A stretch of DNA of 64,000 nucleotides from Bacteroidia bacterium (GTDB taxonomy: Bacteria > Bacteroidota > Bacteroidia > CAILMK01 > JBBDIG01). Under the pieces are notes generated by a model. The model saw nothing but the letters and a program-made list of their open reading frames with translations. It was not told where the DNA came from and did no database searches. The stretch lies in NCBI GenBank assembly GCA_040880525.1, contig JBBDIG010000026.1, positions 1 to 64,000 of the forward strand, given 5' to 3'. Shown here piece by piece: positions 54,667 through 63,289 of this stretch. A program made the translations under genes and the position numbers. Each line of letters begins with the position of its first letter. Position 1 is the stretch's first letter.

Positions 54667-54694
54667 AAAAACCCCACGGAAATGTGGGGTTTTA
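54667..54694 (-). terminator. Intrinsic terminator of the acetyl-CoA acetyltransferase gene
   Basis: AAAACCCCAC and GTGGGGTTTT form a perfect 10-bp stem with a 6-nt loop (54678-54683), followed on the minus strand by TTTTTATTT. It lies 47 nt beyond the thiolase stop and just before the hypothetical gene at 54641. Confidence 0.8.
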
Positions 54695-54740
54695 TTGATT
54701 TTACAACTTATGTGCCTGCACTGATAAAGGCCGGCAAGGA

Positions 54741-55925
54741 TCATTGCAAATTTTCAATCACCATAGCTGATGCTCCGCCACCGCCATTACAAATTCCGAT
54801 AACGCCATACTTGCCTTTCTTCTGCTTCAGCACGCTGGTGAGCGTTACTAAAATCCGGGCGCCACTTGCTCCCAGCGGATGGCCCAGAGAAACCGCTCCG
54901 CCAAATACGTTGACCTTTTCCGGATCCAGATTCAGTATGCGGTTGTTGGCGACCGATACCACCGCAAATGCTTCGTTGATCTCAAAGAAGTCAATGTCGC
55001 TAAGGCTCAGCGATGCTTTTTTCAGCGCCTTCTGGATGGCTTCAGCCGGAGCAATGGTGAAACGTTCAGGTTCTTTAGCCGCGTCAGCATAAGAGATGAT
55101 CTTAGCCAGGGGTTTTACGCCCAGTTCTTCAGCTTTTTCCCGGCTCATCAATACGATGGCTGCTGCACCGTCATTCAGGGTAGAAGCATTGGCAGCCGTA
55201 ACCGTTCCGCCTTCCTTTTTGAAAACCGGGCGCAAAGACGGGATTTTCTCAAATTTTACTTTCCGATATTCTTCATCTTCAGAAAAGGTCACCGTTTCCT
55301 TTCTTCCGGCAATTTCCACAGGTATTACTTCATCCTTAAAGCTGCGGTTCTCCCAGGCTTTTGCCGTGCGCTTGTAGCTGTTGATTGCGTATTCGTCCTG
55401 GTCTTCGCGGCTCACACTGCATTCATCCGCGCACATTTCTGCGGCACTGCCCATGTGGAAATTATTGTACACATCCCACAGGCCATCCCTCACCAATCCG
55501 TCAATCAACTGGCCATGGCCGAGGTTGTAGCCAAAACGGGCTTTTTCAAGATAATAAGGCACATTGCTCATGCTCTCTGTACCACCGGCAACTACCACGT
55601 CATTATCTCCCAGTAAAATGGATTGTACGCCCAGCATCACTGACTTAGAACCCGAAGCGCAAACCTTGTTGATGGTAGTGCATGGAGTGGTGTTGCTGAT
55701 GCCGGCACCCAGGGCTGCCTGGCGGGCAGGAGCCTGGCCAAGATTAGCTGAAAGCACATTTCCAAAAAATACTTCCTGTACCTCTGCTGCTTTAATTCCC
55801 GCCCGTTCGATGGCCGCTTTGATGGCAATGCTTCCGAGCTTAATGGCTGATAGTGAGGCAAGCGCCCCGTTATAACTGCCAATGGCGGTTCTTACTGCAG
55901 AAACGATATAAACTTCTTTCTTCAT
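54741..55925 (-). CDS. atoB: Acetyl-CoA C-acetyltransferase
   Basis: The 394-residue thiolase II has Cys89 ([10 protein letters not shown]), His349 ([14 protein letters not shown]) and Cys379 (CNGGGGASA), a complete catalytic set. Residues such as [20 protein letters not shown] fit biosynthetic acetoacetyl-CoA thiolases, and differ from the thiolase at 13199. It condenses two acetyl-CoA or cleaves acetoacetyl-CoA, feeding beta-oxidation, ketone-body-like or polyhydroxybutyrate-type reactions. It has a promoter of its own and a strong terminator. Confidence 0.93.
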   Translation of the reverse strand: MKKEVYIVSAVRTAIGSYNGALASLSAIKLGSIAIKAAIERAGIKAAEVQEVFFGNVLSANLGQAPARQAALGAGISNTTPCTTINKVCASGSKSVMLGVQSILLGDNDVVVAGGTESMSNVPYYLEKARFGYNLGHGQLIDGLVRDGLWDVYNNFHMGSAAEMCADECSVSREDQDEYAINSYKRTAKAWENRSFKDEVIPVEIAGRKETVTFSEDEEYRKVKFEKIPSLRPVFKKEGGTVTAANASTLNDGAAAIVLMSREKAEELGVKPLAKIISYADAAKEPERFTIAPAEAIQKALKKASLSLSDIDFFEINEAFAVVSVANNRILNLDPEKVNVFGGAVSLGHPLGASGARILVTLTSVLKQKKGKYGVIGICNGGGGASAMVIENLQ

Positions 55926-55988
55926 TTTGAATTTAATTGTTTTCTAATAGATGGTAAGCAATAATTTCTAATTTCGCTGCTTAGCGGG

Positions 55989-56017
55989 CAAAGGTAAGAT
56001 ACACCGCAGTTCCCAAA
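55989..56017 (-). promoter_or_regulatory. Promoter of the acetyl-CoA acetyltransferase gene
   Basis: On the minus strand TTTG (56017-56014) and TACCTTTG (55996-55989) are separated by 17 nt, the best-formed -33/-7 pair in the window. The ATG lies 63 nt further downstream. Confidence 0.6.
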
Positions 56018-56023
56018 ACCGAT

Positions 56024-58120
56024 ATGCAAAACTTTCTGACCTTCATCCGGAGGAGACATAAACTCATCATCCGGCATTTGTTCATCCTTGGGGCTATCCT
56101 TCTCATCGTTTTTATCATTCCTAAAAAGGGCCGGTTTAAATATGAATTTGAAAAGGAGAAACCCTGGCTTCATGACGATCTTCTGGCGCCTTTTGATTTT
56201 CCCATCGAAAAGTCTCCCGAAGAAATAGAACTGGAGCGTGAGGGAATTCGCGAAAATTTCAAACCCTATTATTTGCGGGATTCGCAAATAGTAAAGGATA
56301 AATTGGAGGCGTTTGCAGATGCCCTTCATAAAAATCTGGAGGATGAACCTGAGGCCGTACAAAAGAGGCGTGAGGAGATACTGAGAGAAGGAGAAAAACT
56401 GCTCGAAGAAATATATGAGCAGGGCGTTGTAGAGAATCAGGTGAAAAACAGGAACCCTCCCGAATTTAAGTTGATTGTGGTTGACAGGCAAACCCGGAGG
56501 GCAAGAGATAGAAGCCTGCAGGAATTGCTTTCGATCACGGAAGCCGGAAACTATGTCTCTGAGCAGGTGGAGGAGGATACACTGCTGAAAAAGCAGTATT
56601 TCCTGAATCCATTGTTGTCGTCCATCACAAATAATATTTACTACGATCAGCAACTTAGCCAGGCCACATTGCAGGACCTCATGGAGAACGTTTCGCTTAC
56701 GCGCGGACTGGTGCAGGAGAACGAAAAGATAATATCCCGTGGAAATATCGTTACGCCTGAAAAATATCAAATTCTGCTTTCACTTAAACGCGAATATGAA
56801 CAGCGCATAAGCAAAGGAGGAAACATTGAGATATTGCTTGGGTACTTCATTCTTATCACGCTTATTTTCGGCCTTTACACGGTATACATCCATATTTTTG
56901 AGCCGGTGGTGCTAAAGACCAACCGCAATACTATTCTCACGCTGGTCAATATCATCATCTTTATTATTATCAGCATTTATGTAGTTCAAAATCCTTCGTT
57001 AAATATTTATGTAATTCCCTATTGTATTTTACCGATCGTGATCCTGGCCTTCTTCGGATCGCGGGCAGCTTTTCTCAGTATATTGCTTGTAGTGCTGATC
57101 GTGGGCCTCATAGCGCCCAATGCGTTTGAATTTATATTGATCCAGTCGCTGGCAGGGCTTACGGCAGTTCTGAGCATGTTGCGGATTCGCTACATCAGCC
57201 AGTTTTTCATTTCCACCATGCTGGTTTTTCTTTGTTATCTGCTCACGTTTTTCGCTATCAACTTTGTGCAAGGCGTGGAGATCAATGCGATGCCGTGGGA
57301 TAGTTACCTCTGGTTTGGCGGCAATTTTATCCTGACGTTGCTGGCCTATCCGCTCATCTATGCGTACGAAAAAGCATTTGGCCTGGTGTCAGATATTACC
57401 TTGATCGAACTGGGCGATATTAACCGGAAACTGCTACGAAAGCTGTCACTCAAGGCACCCGGTACTTTTCAGCACAGCCTGCAGGTGAGCAACCTGGCCG
57501 AAACATTAATCACTGAATTGGGAGGAGATGCCTTGCTGACGAGAGTTGGCGCACTCTATCACGACATTGGGAAGATGGAGAATCCCGGTTATTTCATAGA
57601 GAATCAAAAATTTATGAAGAACCCACATGATTACCTTGATGAAGCGGAAAGCGCACGCATTATCATCAGGCATGTTTCAATGGGAGATGAAATGGGTAAA
57701 AGCTATGGATTGCCTGAAAAGATCATGGAATTTATCCGCACCCATCACGGCACTTCCCGCGTGGAATATTTTTATCAGAATTACCTGCGCAAAAATGTGG
57801 GCCAGGAAACTACTGATTCCGGTTTCCGATATCCGGGGCCGCGGCCTTCTACCAAGGAACAGGCGGTGGTGATGATCGTAGATTCCGTTGAAGCCGCATC
57901 CCGCACGCTGAAGCAGGTGGAGGAAGGAACGATTGATAAATTGGTGGATAAAATAATTGATAATAAAATAGCCGACCACCAACTGGCAGAAGCTGATCTT
58001 ACACTTAAAGAGATCAGCCATATCCGGTCGCGCCTCAAAAAGTTGTTGTCCAGCCTTTATCACATCAGAGTGGAGTATCCTGAAACGGATGAGAGTAAAA
58101 CACCAGCCGAGGGCTTGTAA
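56024..58120 (+). CDS. PgpH-like 7TM-HD cyclic-di-AMP phosphodiesterase
   Basis: The 698-residue protein has an N-terminal membrane helix (about residues 17-37), an extracytoplasmic 7TMR-HDED-type region (40-265), about seven membrane helices between 275 and 455, and a C-terminal HD domain with His484 (FQHSLQVS) and His513-Asp514 (LYHDIGK). This architecture fits PgpH, which hydrolyses cyclic di-AMP. It would thus tie potassium or wall stress to second-messenger levels. A matching diadenylate cyclase is not seen in the window. The start lies between the -7 and -33 boxes of the divergent thiolase, so the two promoters may overlap. Confidence 0.9.
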   Translation: MQNFLTFIRRRHKLIIRHLFILGAILLIVFIIPKKGRFKYEFEKEKPWLHDDLLAPFDFPIEKSPEEIELEREGIRENFKPYYLRDSQIVKDKLEAFADALHKNLEDEPEAVQKRREEILREGEKLLEEIYEQGVVENQVKNRNPPEFKLIVVDRQTRRARDRSLQELLSITEAGNYVSEQVEEDTLLKKQYFLNPLLSSITNNIYYDQQLSQATLQDLMENVSLTRGLVQENEKIISRGNIVTPEKYQILLSLKREYEQRISKGGNIEILLGYFILITLIFGLYTVYIHIFEPVVLKTNRNTILTLVNIIIFIIISIYVVQNPSLNIYVIPYCILPIVILAFFGSRAAFLSILLVVLIVGLIAPNAFEFILIQSLAGLTAVLSMLRIRYISQFFISTMLVFLCYLLTFFAINFVQGVEINAMPWDSYLWFGGNFILTLLAYPLIYAYEKAFGLVSDITLIELGDINRKLLRKLSLKAPGTFQHSLQVSNLAETLITELGGDALLTRVGALYHDIGKMENPGYFIENQKFMKNPHDYLDEAESARIIIRHVSMGDEMGKSYGLPEKIMEFIRTHHGTSRVEYFYQNYLRKNVGQETTDSGFRYPGPRPSTKEQAVVMIVDSVEAASRTLKQVEEGTIDKLVDKIIDNKIADHQLAEADLTLKEISHIRSRLKKLLSSLYHIRVEYPETDESKTPAEGL

Positions 58121-58189
58121 AGTCTGTTTCATTTTTTATATTTACCCCTCATTCACATAAAACGAATGATTCTAAAAAAATGAAACCAG

Positions 58190-58570
58190 ATGCAGGACGA
58201 CAAAAATTGGAACCGCGAGGAGAAGCGAAAAACTAATGATAAGCAGGATATTGTTTTTTCTAAAAGAGTGAAAGCCGGTAAAAGAACCTATTTTTTTGAT
58301 GTGCGGGCTAACCTTTCAAACGATTATTATGTAACGATTACAGAGAGCAAGAGGAAGCATGACAACATTTTCGTCCGGCATAAACTCTACCTCTATAAGG
58401 AGGATTTCAACAAATTTGCGGAGGGCCTCGAAGAAGTAGTCAGCTACATTAAAGAGGAGCTTCTTCCAGAATTCGATTATGAAAAGTTCGATAACAGAGA
58501 CGAAGATGATCCCGGTTATCCAGATTCAGACATTGAACAGGATGAGTACCCTGACGATCAGGTGAAATGA
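58190..58570 (+). CDS. DUF3276/PUR-family nucleic-acid-binding protein
   Basis: The 126-residue protein has the DUF3276 core: DIVFSKRVKAGKRTYFFDVRANLSNDYYVTITESKRKH, then YKEDFNKFAEGLEEVVSYIK. This is the bacterial relative of PUR-alpha and binds single-stranded DNA or RNA. The last 35 residues are very acidic. Homologues occur in Bacteroidota and Spirochaetes. It lies 70 nt after the PgpH-like gene on the same strand and may share its transcript. Confidence 0.9.
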   Translation: MQDDKNWNREEKRKTNDKQDIVFSKRVKAGKRTYFFDVRANLSNDYYVTITESKRKHDNIFVRHKLYLYKEDFNKFAEGLEEVVSYIKEELLPEFDYEKFDNRDEDDPGYPDSDIEQDEYPDDQVK

Positions 58571-58739
58571 ACCACTGCTGCGGGATGGCTGCCGTTCCTG
58601 ATATGATGACATTGATGCGAGGGTAGTAAGTAAGCCTTGGGTTTCTGGGGAAAATTTATAGGATACGTCCATATTGCTCATTAGCTCCTTTTTCACCACC
58701 TTTGCACCCTTAAAAAATTAACACACATAATTTCGACTT

Positions 58740-59333
58740 ATGCCAGTTAAAATCAGACTGCAAAGACACGGACGTAAAAAGCTGCCTTACTACTACATAG
58801 TGGTGGCCGATTCGCGTGCACCCAGAGATGGTAAATTCATTGAGCGCCTGGGCGCTTACAATCCCACCACTGATCCTGCCACTATCAATATTGACCAGGA
58901 GAAGGCGCTGGATTGGCTCAGAAAAGGAGCTGTACCCACGGATACTGCCCGTGCAATTCTTTCATACAAAGGCATTATGTACAAGAAACACCTCCAGCGG
59001 GGTGTTGACAAAGGTGCATTAACCCAAGAAGATGCCGACCAAAAGTGGAACTCCTGGATGGATGAGAAGAAAACCCAGGTGGAAAGCAAAGTGGAAAGGC
59101 TTGCTACAGAAACAGAGAAGGAAGCAATAGAGCGCCTGGATCGTGAAGCGAAGGTTTCAGAGAAACGCGCGGAGGCGCTAAAAGCAAGGCGCATGGCCGA
59201 AATAGAAAGCCAGGCTCCGGCAGAAGAAGAGACCCCTGAAGAAGAAGCTCCTAAAGAAGAGGCTCCTAAAGAAGAAGCAACTGCTTCCTCAGAAGGTGCT
59301 GATGAAGTTGCTGAAAATAAAGAGAAAGAGTAA
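58740..59333 (+). CDS. rpsP: 30S ribosomal protein S16 with long acidic C-terminal extension
   Basis: The first about 85 residues are S16 ([20 protein letters not shown], then [19 protein letters not shown]). The total of 197 residues is more than twice the usual length. The added part is helical and ends in a Pro/Glu/Lys/Ala-rich repeat ([17 protein letters not shown]). Long S16 is common in Bacteroidota. It is followed by rimM after 9 nt; S16 and RimM act together in 30S assembly. Confidence 0.97.
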   Translation: MPVKIRLQRHGRKKLPYYYIVVADSRAPRDGKFIERLGAYNPTTDPATINIDQEKALDWLRKGAVPTDTARAILSYKGIMYKKHLQRGVDKGALTQEDADQKWNSWMDEKKTQVESKVERLATETEKEAIERLDREAKVSEKRAEALKARRMAEIESQAPAEEETPEEEAPKEEAPKEEATASSEGADEVAENKEKE

Positions 59334-59342
59334 TGTTGCTAA

Positions 59343-59906
59343 ATGTTCCATCCTAAGGAATATCTCCGGGTTGGGACCATCCTGAAGCCTCACGGCCACC
59401 AGGGAGCGGTGAAGGTTACTGCGGCTGCCGCAGTACTGGATTTTCTCAAATCAGCTATAGAACAAGGGAACCGGTTTGTTTTCATTGAGATAATGAAAAA
59501 ACCGGTTCCTTTTTTTATGGAATCTCTTACGATGGCGGGAGAGGAGACGGCCATCCTGAAATGGGAAGATGTGGACTCACCGGAAGATGCGCTGAAATTG
59601 CGCTCTCACGCACTTATGCTGCCCATTCACGACTTGCCCATGGAGTTGCAGCAACAGCCTGAAAATTTTGATCTCGAAGGTTTTGCCTTATTTAATTTAA
59701 ATGGTGATGAATTAGGCATCATTGAGGAGGTGATGGAGAATTCATTGCATTCATTAATAAAAGTAAAAGTTGAAGCGGGGAAGGAATTGCTGCTGCCTCT
59801 GCACGAGGATTTTATAGTGGAAACAGATGTTGAAAACAAAAGGATCACCGCAAATTATCCTGATGATCTGTTAAATTTAAATAACACGGGAACGGATCCA
59901 ATTTAA
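59343..59906 (+). CDS. rimM: 16S rRNA processing protein RimM
   Basis: The 187-residue protein has the RimM N-terminal barrel (LRVGTILKPHGHQGAVKV) and the PRC-barrel end (GFALFNLNGDELGIIEEVME, HSLIKVKVEAGKELLLPLHE). It helps mature the 30S head and binds S19. It lies in an operon with rpsP, 9 nt downstream. The coding region contains a strong terminator-like hairpin at 59467-59516, described separately. Confidence 0.96.
   Translation: MFHPKEYLRVGTILKPHGHQGAVKVTAAAAVLDFLKSAIEQGNRFVFIEIMKKPVPFFMESLTMAGEETAILKWEDVDSPEDALKLRSHALMLPIHDLPMELQQQPENFDLEGFALFNLNGDELGIIEEVMENSLHSLIKVKVEAGKELLLPLHEDFIVETDVENKRITANYPDDLLNLNNTGTDPI
59467..59516 (+). terminator. Terminator-like hairpin inside rimM
   Basis: GGAACCGGTTT (59467-59477) pairs perfectly with AAACCGGTTCC (59499-59509). 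The loop can extend the stem through TTTTCATT and AATGAAAA. Seven T residues follow (59510-59516). This has the form of an intrinsic terminator, yet it falls within codons about 42-58 of rimM and encodes normal RimM residues (NRFVFIE, KKPVPFFM). Whether it terminates or attenuates is untested; translating ribosomes would normally open it. Confidence 0.55.
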
Positions 59907-59944
59907 TAAATATTAATTGGGGATTAAATAAATTACTGATTATT

Positions 59945-59977
59945 GCCAGTTGCCAACAGCTAAAAGCCAATAGCCAA
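59945..59977. repeat. Short GCCAATAGCCAA heptad-like repeat
   Basis: GCCAGTTGCCAACAGC followed by TAAAAGCCAATAGCCAA forms diverged 7-nt units with a GCCAANA theme, similar to the run at 31732-31766. It lies between rimM and the convergent glycosyltransferase. No gene or hairpin is associated with it. Confidence 0.45.
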
Positions 59978-59980
59978 ACT

Positions 59981-61399
59981 CTATTTCCCTTTTCCTTTTA
60001 AAATTATAACCAGTGTATAAAAGAGAATTTTAATATCCATTGCCAGAGACATATTTTCAATATAGAGGATATCGAATTTTAGCCGTTCTATCATCTCGTC
60101 TACATTTTCTGCGTAGCCATATTTTATCTGGCCCCAACTGGTAATGCCGGGCTTCACTTTTAGCAGGTGCGTGTAATGTGGGGCGGTTTCCACGATCTTA
60201 TCAATAAAGAATTGCCGCTCAGGCCGGGGACCAACGAGCGACATTTCGCCAATCAACACATTGTAGAACTGTGGCAGTTCATCCAGCCGGTATTTGCGCA
60301 AGGTCCGTCCCAGGGAGGTGATCCGCGGATCTTTTTCGCTGGAGAGCTGGGGGCCAGCCTTTTCTGCATCCGTATACATGGTGCGGAATTTATGAATGTA
60401 GAACGGCTCTCCATACTGGCCGATGCGCTCCTGCCGGTAAAAGACCGGTCCTTTGGATGAGAGTTTAACCGCCACGGCCAGCGCTAAAAACACAGGAAAT
60501 CCGATGGTGAGGATGAGCACCGACCCAACAAAATCCAGGATCCGCTTCAGGTTTTTCTGCCACTCCGGCATTATTTCCGGGCGTATTTCTATAAGTGCCG
60601 TCCCAAAGAGGTAATTCATTTTTACAGAGCCGGCAAGGATATCATACATATCAGGAATCACCTTAATGATGATCCCTTCGCCTTCGAGGATCGTGAGTAC
60701 TTTTCGCAAGTCTTCGTGCTGTGATGATTCAATGGCGATAATTACTTCCTCTATCCTGTACCGCTTTATCAGCTCCTTCAGGTCGAAATAATTGCCCAAC
60801 GTGGGCACCAGACCGTTTAGCGCATCTCCATCATCCTCATTAATGGTTACCGCTCCAACAATGTGATATCCCTGAGAAAATTTCTCGCTTTCCAGTTCTT
60901 CGTAGAGGCCCCGGGCTTTTTGGTTATTGCCTACCAATAAAGTGTTAAAACCAATGATGCGTCTCTTCAGCTTCCTTTTCAGGCGGGTAAGCAGAAAGAT
61001 GCGGAAAAAGCTGACAATCCCGAATTGTAGCAGGAAAAGCACAAGAAAAGTGGAGCGGTAGGCATGGTAGGAGGGCACCACATCATCGAGCAGCAGCAGA
61101 AAAAACAGCAGGATTGTGCCCAGGAAAACCACCACCAATGTCAGCCCCAGTTCGCGGAGCCTCGATTTCCTGTAAATGCCTTTATAACTTCCCACCAGCC
61201 AGAAAAGCGAGATCCAGAAGAGCGGGATGAAAAGCATCGCCAGATAAAAGTTCTGGTCGAAATCGAAGATGGGCACTTCATAGCCATACTTCTCTGGTTC
61301 CACCACTATCTTGCGAAAAGCATAGAACAGCCCCCAAGCGAGGGCTGAAGCCAGGTAATCTGCAATTACGTACTTTATGACTTCCCTTACCCTATTCAA
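59981..61399 (-). CDS. Polyprenyl sugar phosphotransferase (exopolysaccharide initiating enzyme)
   Basis: The 472-residue protein has four or five N-terminal membrane helices (residues about 10-125), a nucleotide-binding-like middle region (LLVGNNQKARGLYEEL, about 155-175), another membrane segment near 290-312, and the bacterial sugar transferase domain (SSKGPVFYRQERIGQYGEPF, then IHKFRTMYTDA, YRLDELPQFYNVLIGEMSLVGPRP). Such WbaP/WcaJ-like enzymes move a hexose-1-phosphate onto undecaprenyl phosphate to start a polysaccharide. It overlaps the lipoprotein gene by 8 nt and is the third gene of the unit. Confidence 0.94.
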   Translation of the reverse strand: MNRVREVIKYVIADYLASALAWGLFYAFRKIVVEPEKYGYEVPIFDFDQNFYLAMLFIPLFWISLFWLVGSYKGIYRKSRLRELGLTLVVVFLGTILLFFLLLLDDVVPSYHAYRSTFLVLFLLQFGIVSFFRIFLLTRLKRKLKRRIIGFNTLLVGNNQKARGLYEELESEKFSQGYHIVGAVTINEDDGDALNGLVPTLGNYFDLKELIKRYRIEEVIIAIESSQHEDLRKVLTILEGEGIIIKVIPDMYDILAGSVKMNYLFGTALIEIRPEIMPEWQKNLKRILDFVGSVLILTIGFPVFLALAVAVKLSSKGPVFYRQERIGQYGEPFYIHKFRTMYTDAEKAGPQLSSEKDPRITSLGRTLRKYRLDELPQFYNVLIGEMSLVGPRPERQFFIDKIVETAPHYTHLLKVKPGITSWGQIKYGYAENVDEMIERLKFDILYIENMSLAMDIKILFYTLVIILKGKGK

Positions 61400-62249
61400 G
61401 ATACAGCAGCTTTATGTTATCCAGCGTAATGCTTTGTCCCCCGGCAGTTGACTGTGCTCCTATGAAAATCCGGAAGGAATAAAAATCATTATAGCCTGAA
61501 ATCAGGGATCCTGCTTCTATATAGATTTTCTTCCAAACGTCCGTCAGGTTCAATACCACTAAGGGCTGCTGTATCGCCTGGGCCTGGCTTTCTGCAAAAA
61601 TTCCTACGGTAACGTAAGCTTCACACTTAAAATCCATTTCCAGGAATATGGGCCTGCCGCGAGGCAAATTAAACAGTTCCGTAGTCATCATTTCAAATAG
61701 CTGCTCACCGGCATCGAAGGTAATGCGTAATGAAGAATCGCCTTCAAATACATGGGCCGGATCTCCGGTGCGGGCCAAGGGATACTGGCTGTTGTTAGTG
61801 GCATTGAAATTCAACGCCACGCCATCAAAGTTTTCTATAAATCCAAATTGTGTGGTAGATGTATACTTGAATACCGGTTTTATGGTGTCAACATCCGTTG
61901 GATCCAAATTTAATGTGACCTGATAAGGCTGGTAAAATGGATAGATCACCCTGGTATTGGCAATACCATTTTCCTTGATGCCCGGCTGCACCACAATTTC
62001 CTTTGGGCCGGCAGGCAGCACCGGGAAAAGCGCGGGGAGTTCAAATACACCCACAGATTTTCCCTGGGCTATCATCCACGCATCCGTGATGTTGTGGGAG
62101 TTGCTTCCCTGCCCCGTGGTGGTTTCCAGGCTCACTGAATCTATCCGGATGTAGGACGGGATCTCTTCTGCGGGATTAATGGTTTCGCAACCCTGAAAAA
62201 GGACGGGAACTAATATTAATAACAAAAAAAGTTTTGAGGCATCCATCAT
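61392..62249 (-). CDS. Hypothetical lipoprotein between two polysaccharide genes
   Basis: The 285-residue protein has a lipoprotein signal (MMDASKLFLLLILVPVLFQGCETINP; Cys21). The later part looks like a jelly-roll, carbohydrate-binding-type domain (DAGEQLFEMMTTELFNLPRG, ending TLDNIKLLYLE). Its start overlaps the stop of the Gfo/Idh gene by one base, and its end overlaps the sugar phosphotransferase gene by 8 nt. Such tight coupling suggests a shared pathway. I do not recognise a named family; a role in polysaccharide binding or export is a guess. Confidence 0.72.
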   Translation of the reverse strand: MMDASKLFLLLILVPVLFQGCETINPAEEIPSYIRIDSVSLETTTGQGSNSHNITDAWMIAQGKSVGVFELPALFPVLPAGPKEIVVQPGIKENGIANTRVIYPFYQPYQVTLNLDPTDVDTIKPVFKYTSTTQFGFIENFDGVALNFNATNNSQYPLARTGDPAHVFEGDSSLRITFDAGEQLFEMMTTELFNLPRGRPIFLEMDFKCEAYVTVGIFAESQAQAIQQPLVVLNLTDVWKKIYIEAGSLISGYNDFYSFRIFIGAQSTAGGQSITLDNIKLLYLE

Positions 62250-63229
62250 TAAGTAAAAGAATAATGGTTTATTTTCTCAAGAATTTGATGGGCCAGTTTC
62301 AGGGAATTATAACCATCCCGAACGGTTACAACGGGCACTTCATCATTTATAATGGCCGCAGCAAATTTCTCGAGTTCCATTTTAATGGCGTTTACCTCTG
62401 GTGAAGGTGGCTGGCTGTAGGCTATCTGTTTGCGTGCTTTCCCTTCGCCCGGATCAATTACAAAACCAATGGGTGATTGCCCTTCTTCCAGTTCTGAGAT
62501 CTTGAAGATCGCAGCTTTCTTCGTCAGGAAGTCCAGCGTGATATAGGCGTTTTTCTGAAACATTCGCATTTTCCGCATCTTTTTGAGGGAAACGCGGCTC
62601 GCGGTAAAGTTCACAACGCTGCCGTTTTCAAATTCCACGCGGGCATTGGCAATGTCAGGCGTTTCGCTGATCACCGGAACTCCGCTGGCGTGTATGGCCT
62701 TCACCTTCGATTTGATGAGGCTGAGGACAATATCTATATCATGGATCATAAGATCCAGCACCACTGATACATCTGTACCGCGCGGGTTGAATTCAGAAAG
62801 GCGGTGCGTCTCAATGAATTTCGGCTGAATATCATAATCCGCAATGGCGAGGTATGCGGGATTAAACCGCTCCACATGGCCCACCTGTGCTTTGATGGAT
62901 GATGCCTCTACAAGATCCATGAGTTCCCGCGCTTCCTCAATGGTGTTGGTAAGCGGTTTTTCTATGAAAATATGCTTGCCGTGATCAAGTGCCAGTTTTG
63001 CGCAATCAAAGTGGGAAAGTGTGGGCGTTACAATATCCACGGCATCCACCTCCCTGATGAGTTCGTGAATGCTGTCAAATGCCTTTACTTCAAGCTCCTG
63101 AGACACGGCCGCAGCCTGGATGGCATCAGGGTCAAAGAATCCGGTAAGCTGGAATTCCTTTACTTCTTTGAGTAACCGAATATGAATTTTGCCGAGGTGG
63201 CCGGCTCCTAAAACACCTATTTTCAACAT
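62249..63229 (-). CDS. Gfo/Idh/MocA-family oxidoreductase
   Basis: The start was set at 63229 (MLKIGVLGAGHLGKIH); the longer frame begins at a TTG that overlaps the -7 box. The 326-residue protein has the Rossmann motif GVLGAGHLGKIH (residues 4-15), the catalytic EKPLTNT motif and a C-terminal Gfo/Idh domain. Such enzymes oxidise or reduce sugar nucleotides or their derivatives, so it probably makes a sugar precursor for the downstream sugar phosphotransferase. The promoter lies directly upstream. Confidence 0.9.
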   Translation of the reverse strand: MLKIGVLGAGHLGKIHIRLLKEVKEFQLTGFFDPDAIQAAAVSQELEVKAFDSIHELIREVDAVDIVTPTLSHFDCAKLALDHGKHIFIEKPLTNTIEEARELMDLVEASSIKAQVGHVERFNPAYLAIADYDIQPKFIETHRLSEFNPRGTDVSVVLDLMIHDIDIVLSLIKSKVKAIHASGVPVISETPDIANARVEFENGSVVNFTASRVSLKKMRKMRMFQKNAYITLDFLTKKAAIFKISELEEGQSPIGFVIDPGEGKARKQIAYSQPPSPEVNAIKMELEKFAAAIINDEVPVVTVRDGYNSLKLAHQILEKINHYSFT

Positions 63230-63244
63230 GGGGATGGATTTCCG

Positions 63245-63252
63245 CAAAAGTA
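63245..63252 (-). promoter_or_regulatory. -7 box (TACTTTTG) of the polysaccharide operon
   Basis: On the minus strand TACTTTTG fits TAnnTTTG and lies 15 nt before the ATG at 63229. It rules against the alternative TTG start at 63247. Confidence 0.55.
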
Positions 63253-63289
63253 GCAGATGAACGGGTGATGAAAAAGCGGGGAAGGCCGG

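Noticed and set aside
54642-54677. Longer starts (GTG at 54677, ATG at 54656) for the hypothetical gene next to the thiolase
   Set aside because: The GTG lies inside the terminator stem, and the shorter ATG at 54641 begins a better signal peptide.
63230-63247. Longer TTG start for the Gfo/Idh gene
   Set aside because: It overlaps the -7 box TACTTTTG, and the Rossmann motif follows the next ATG as in the family.
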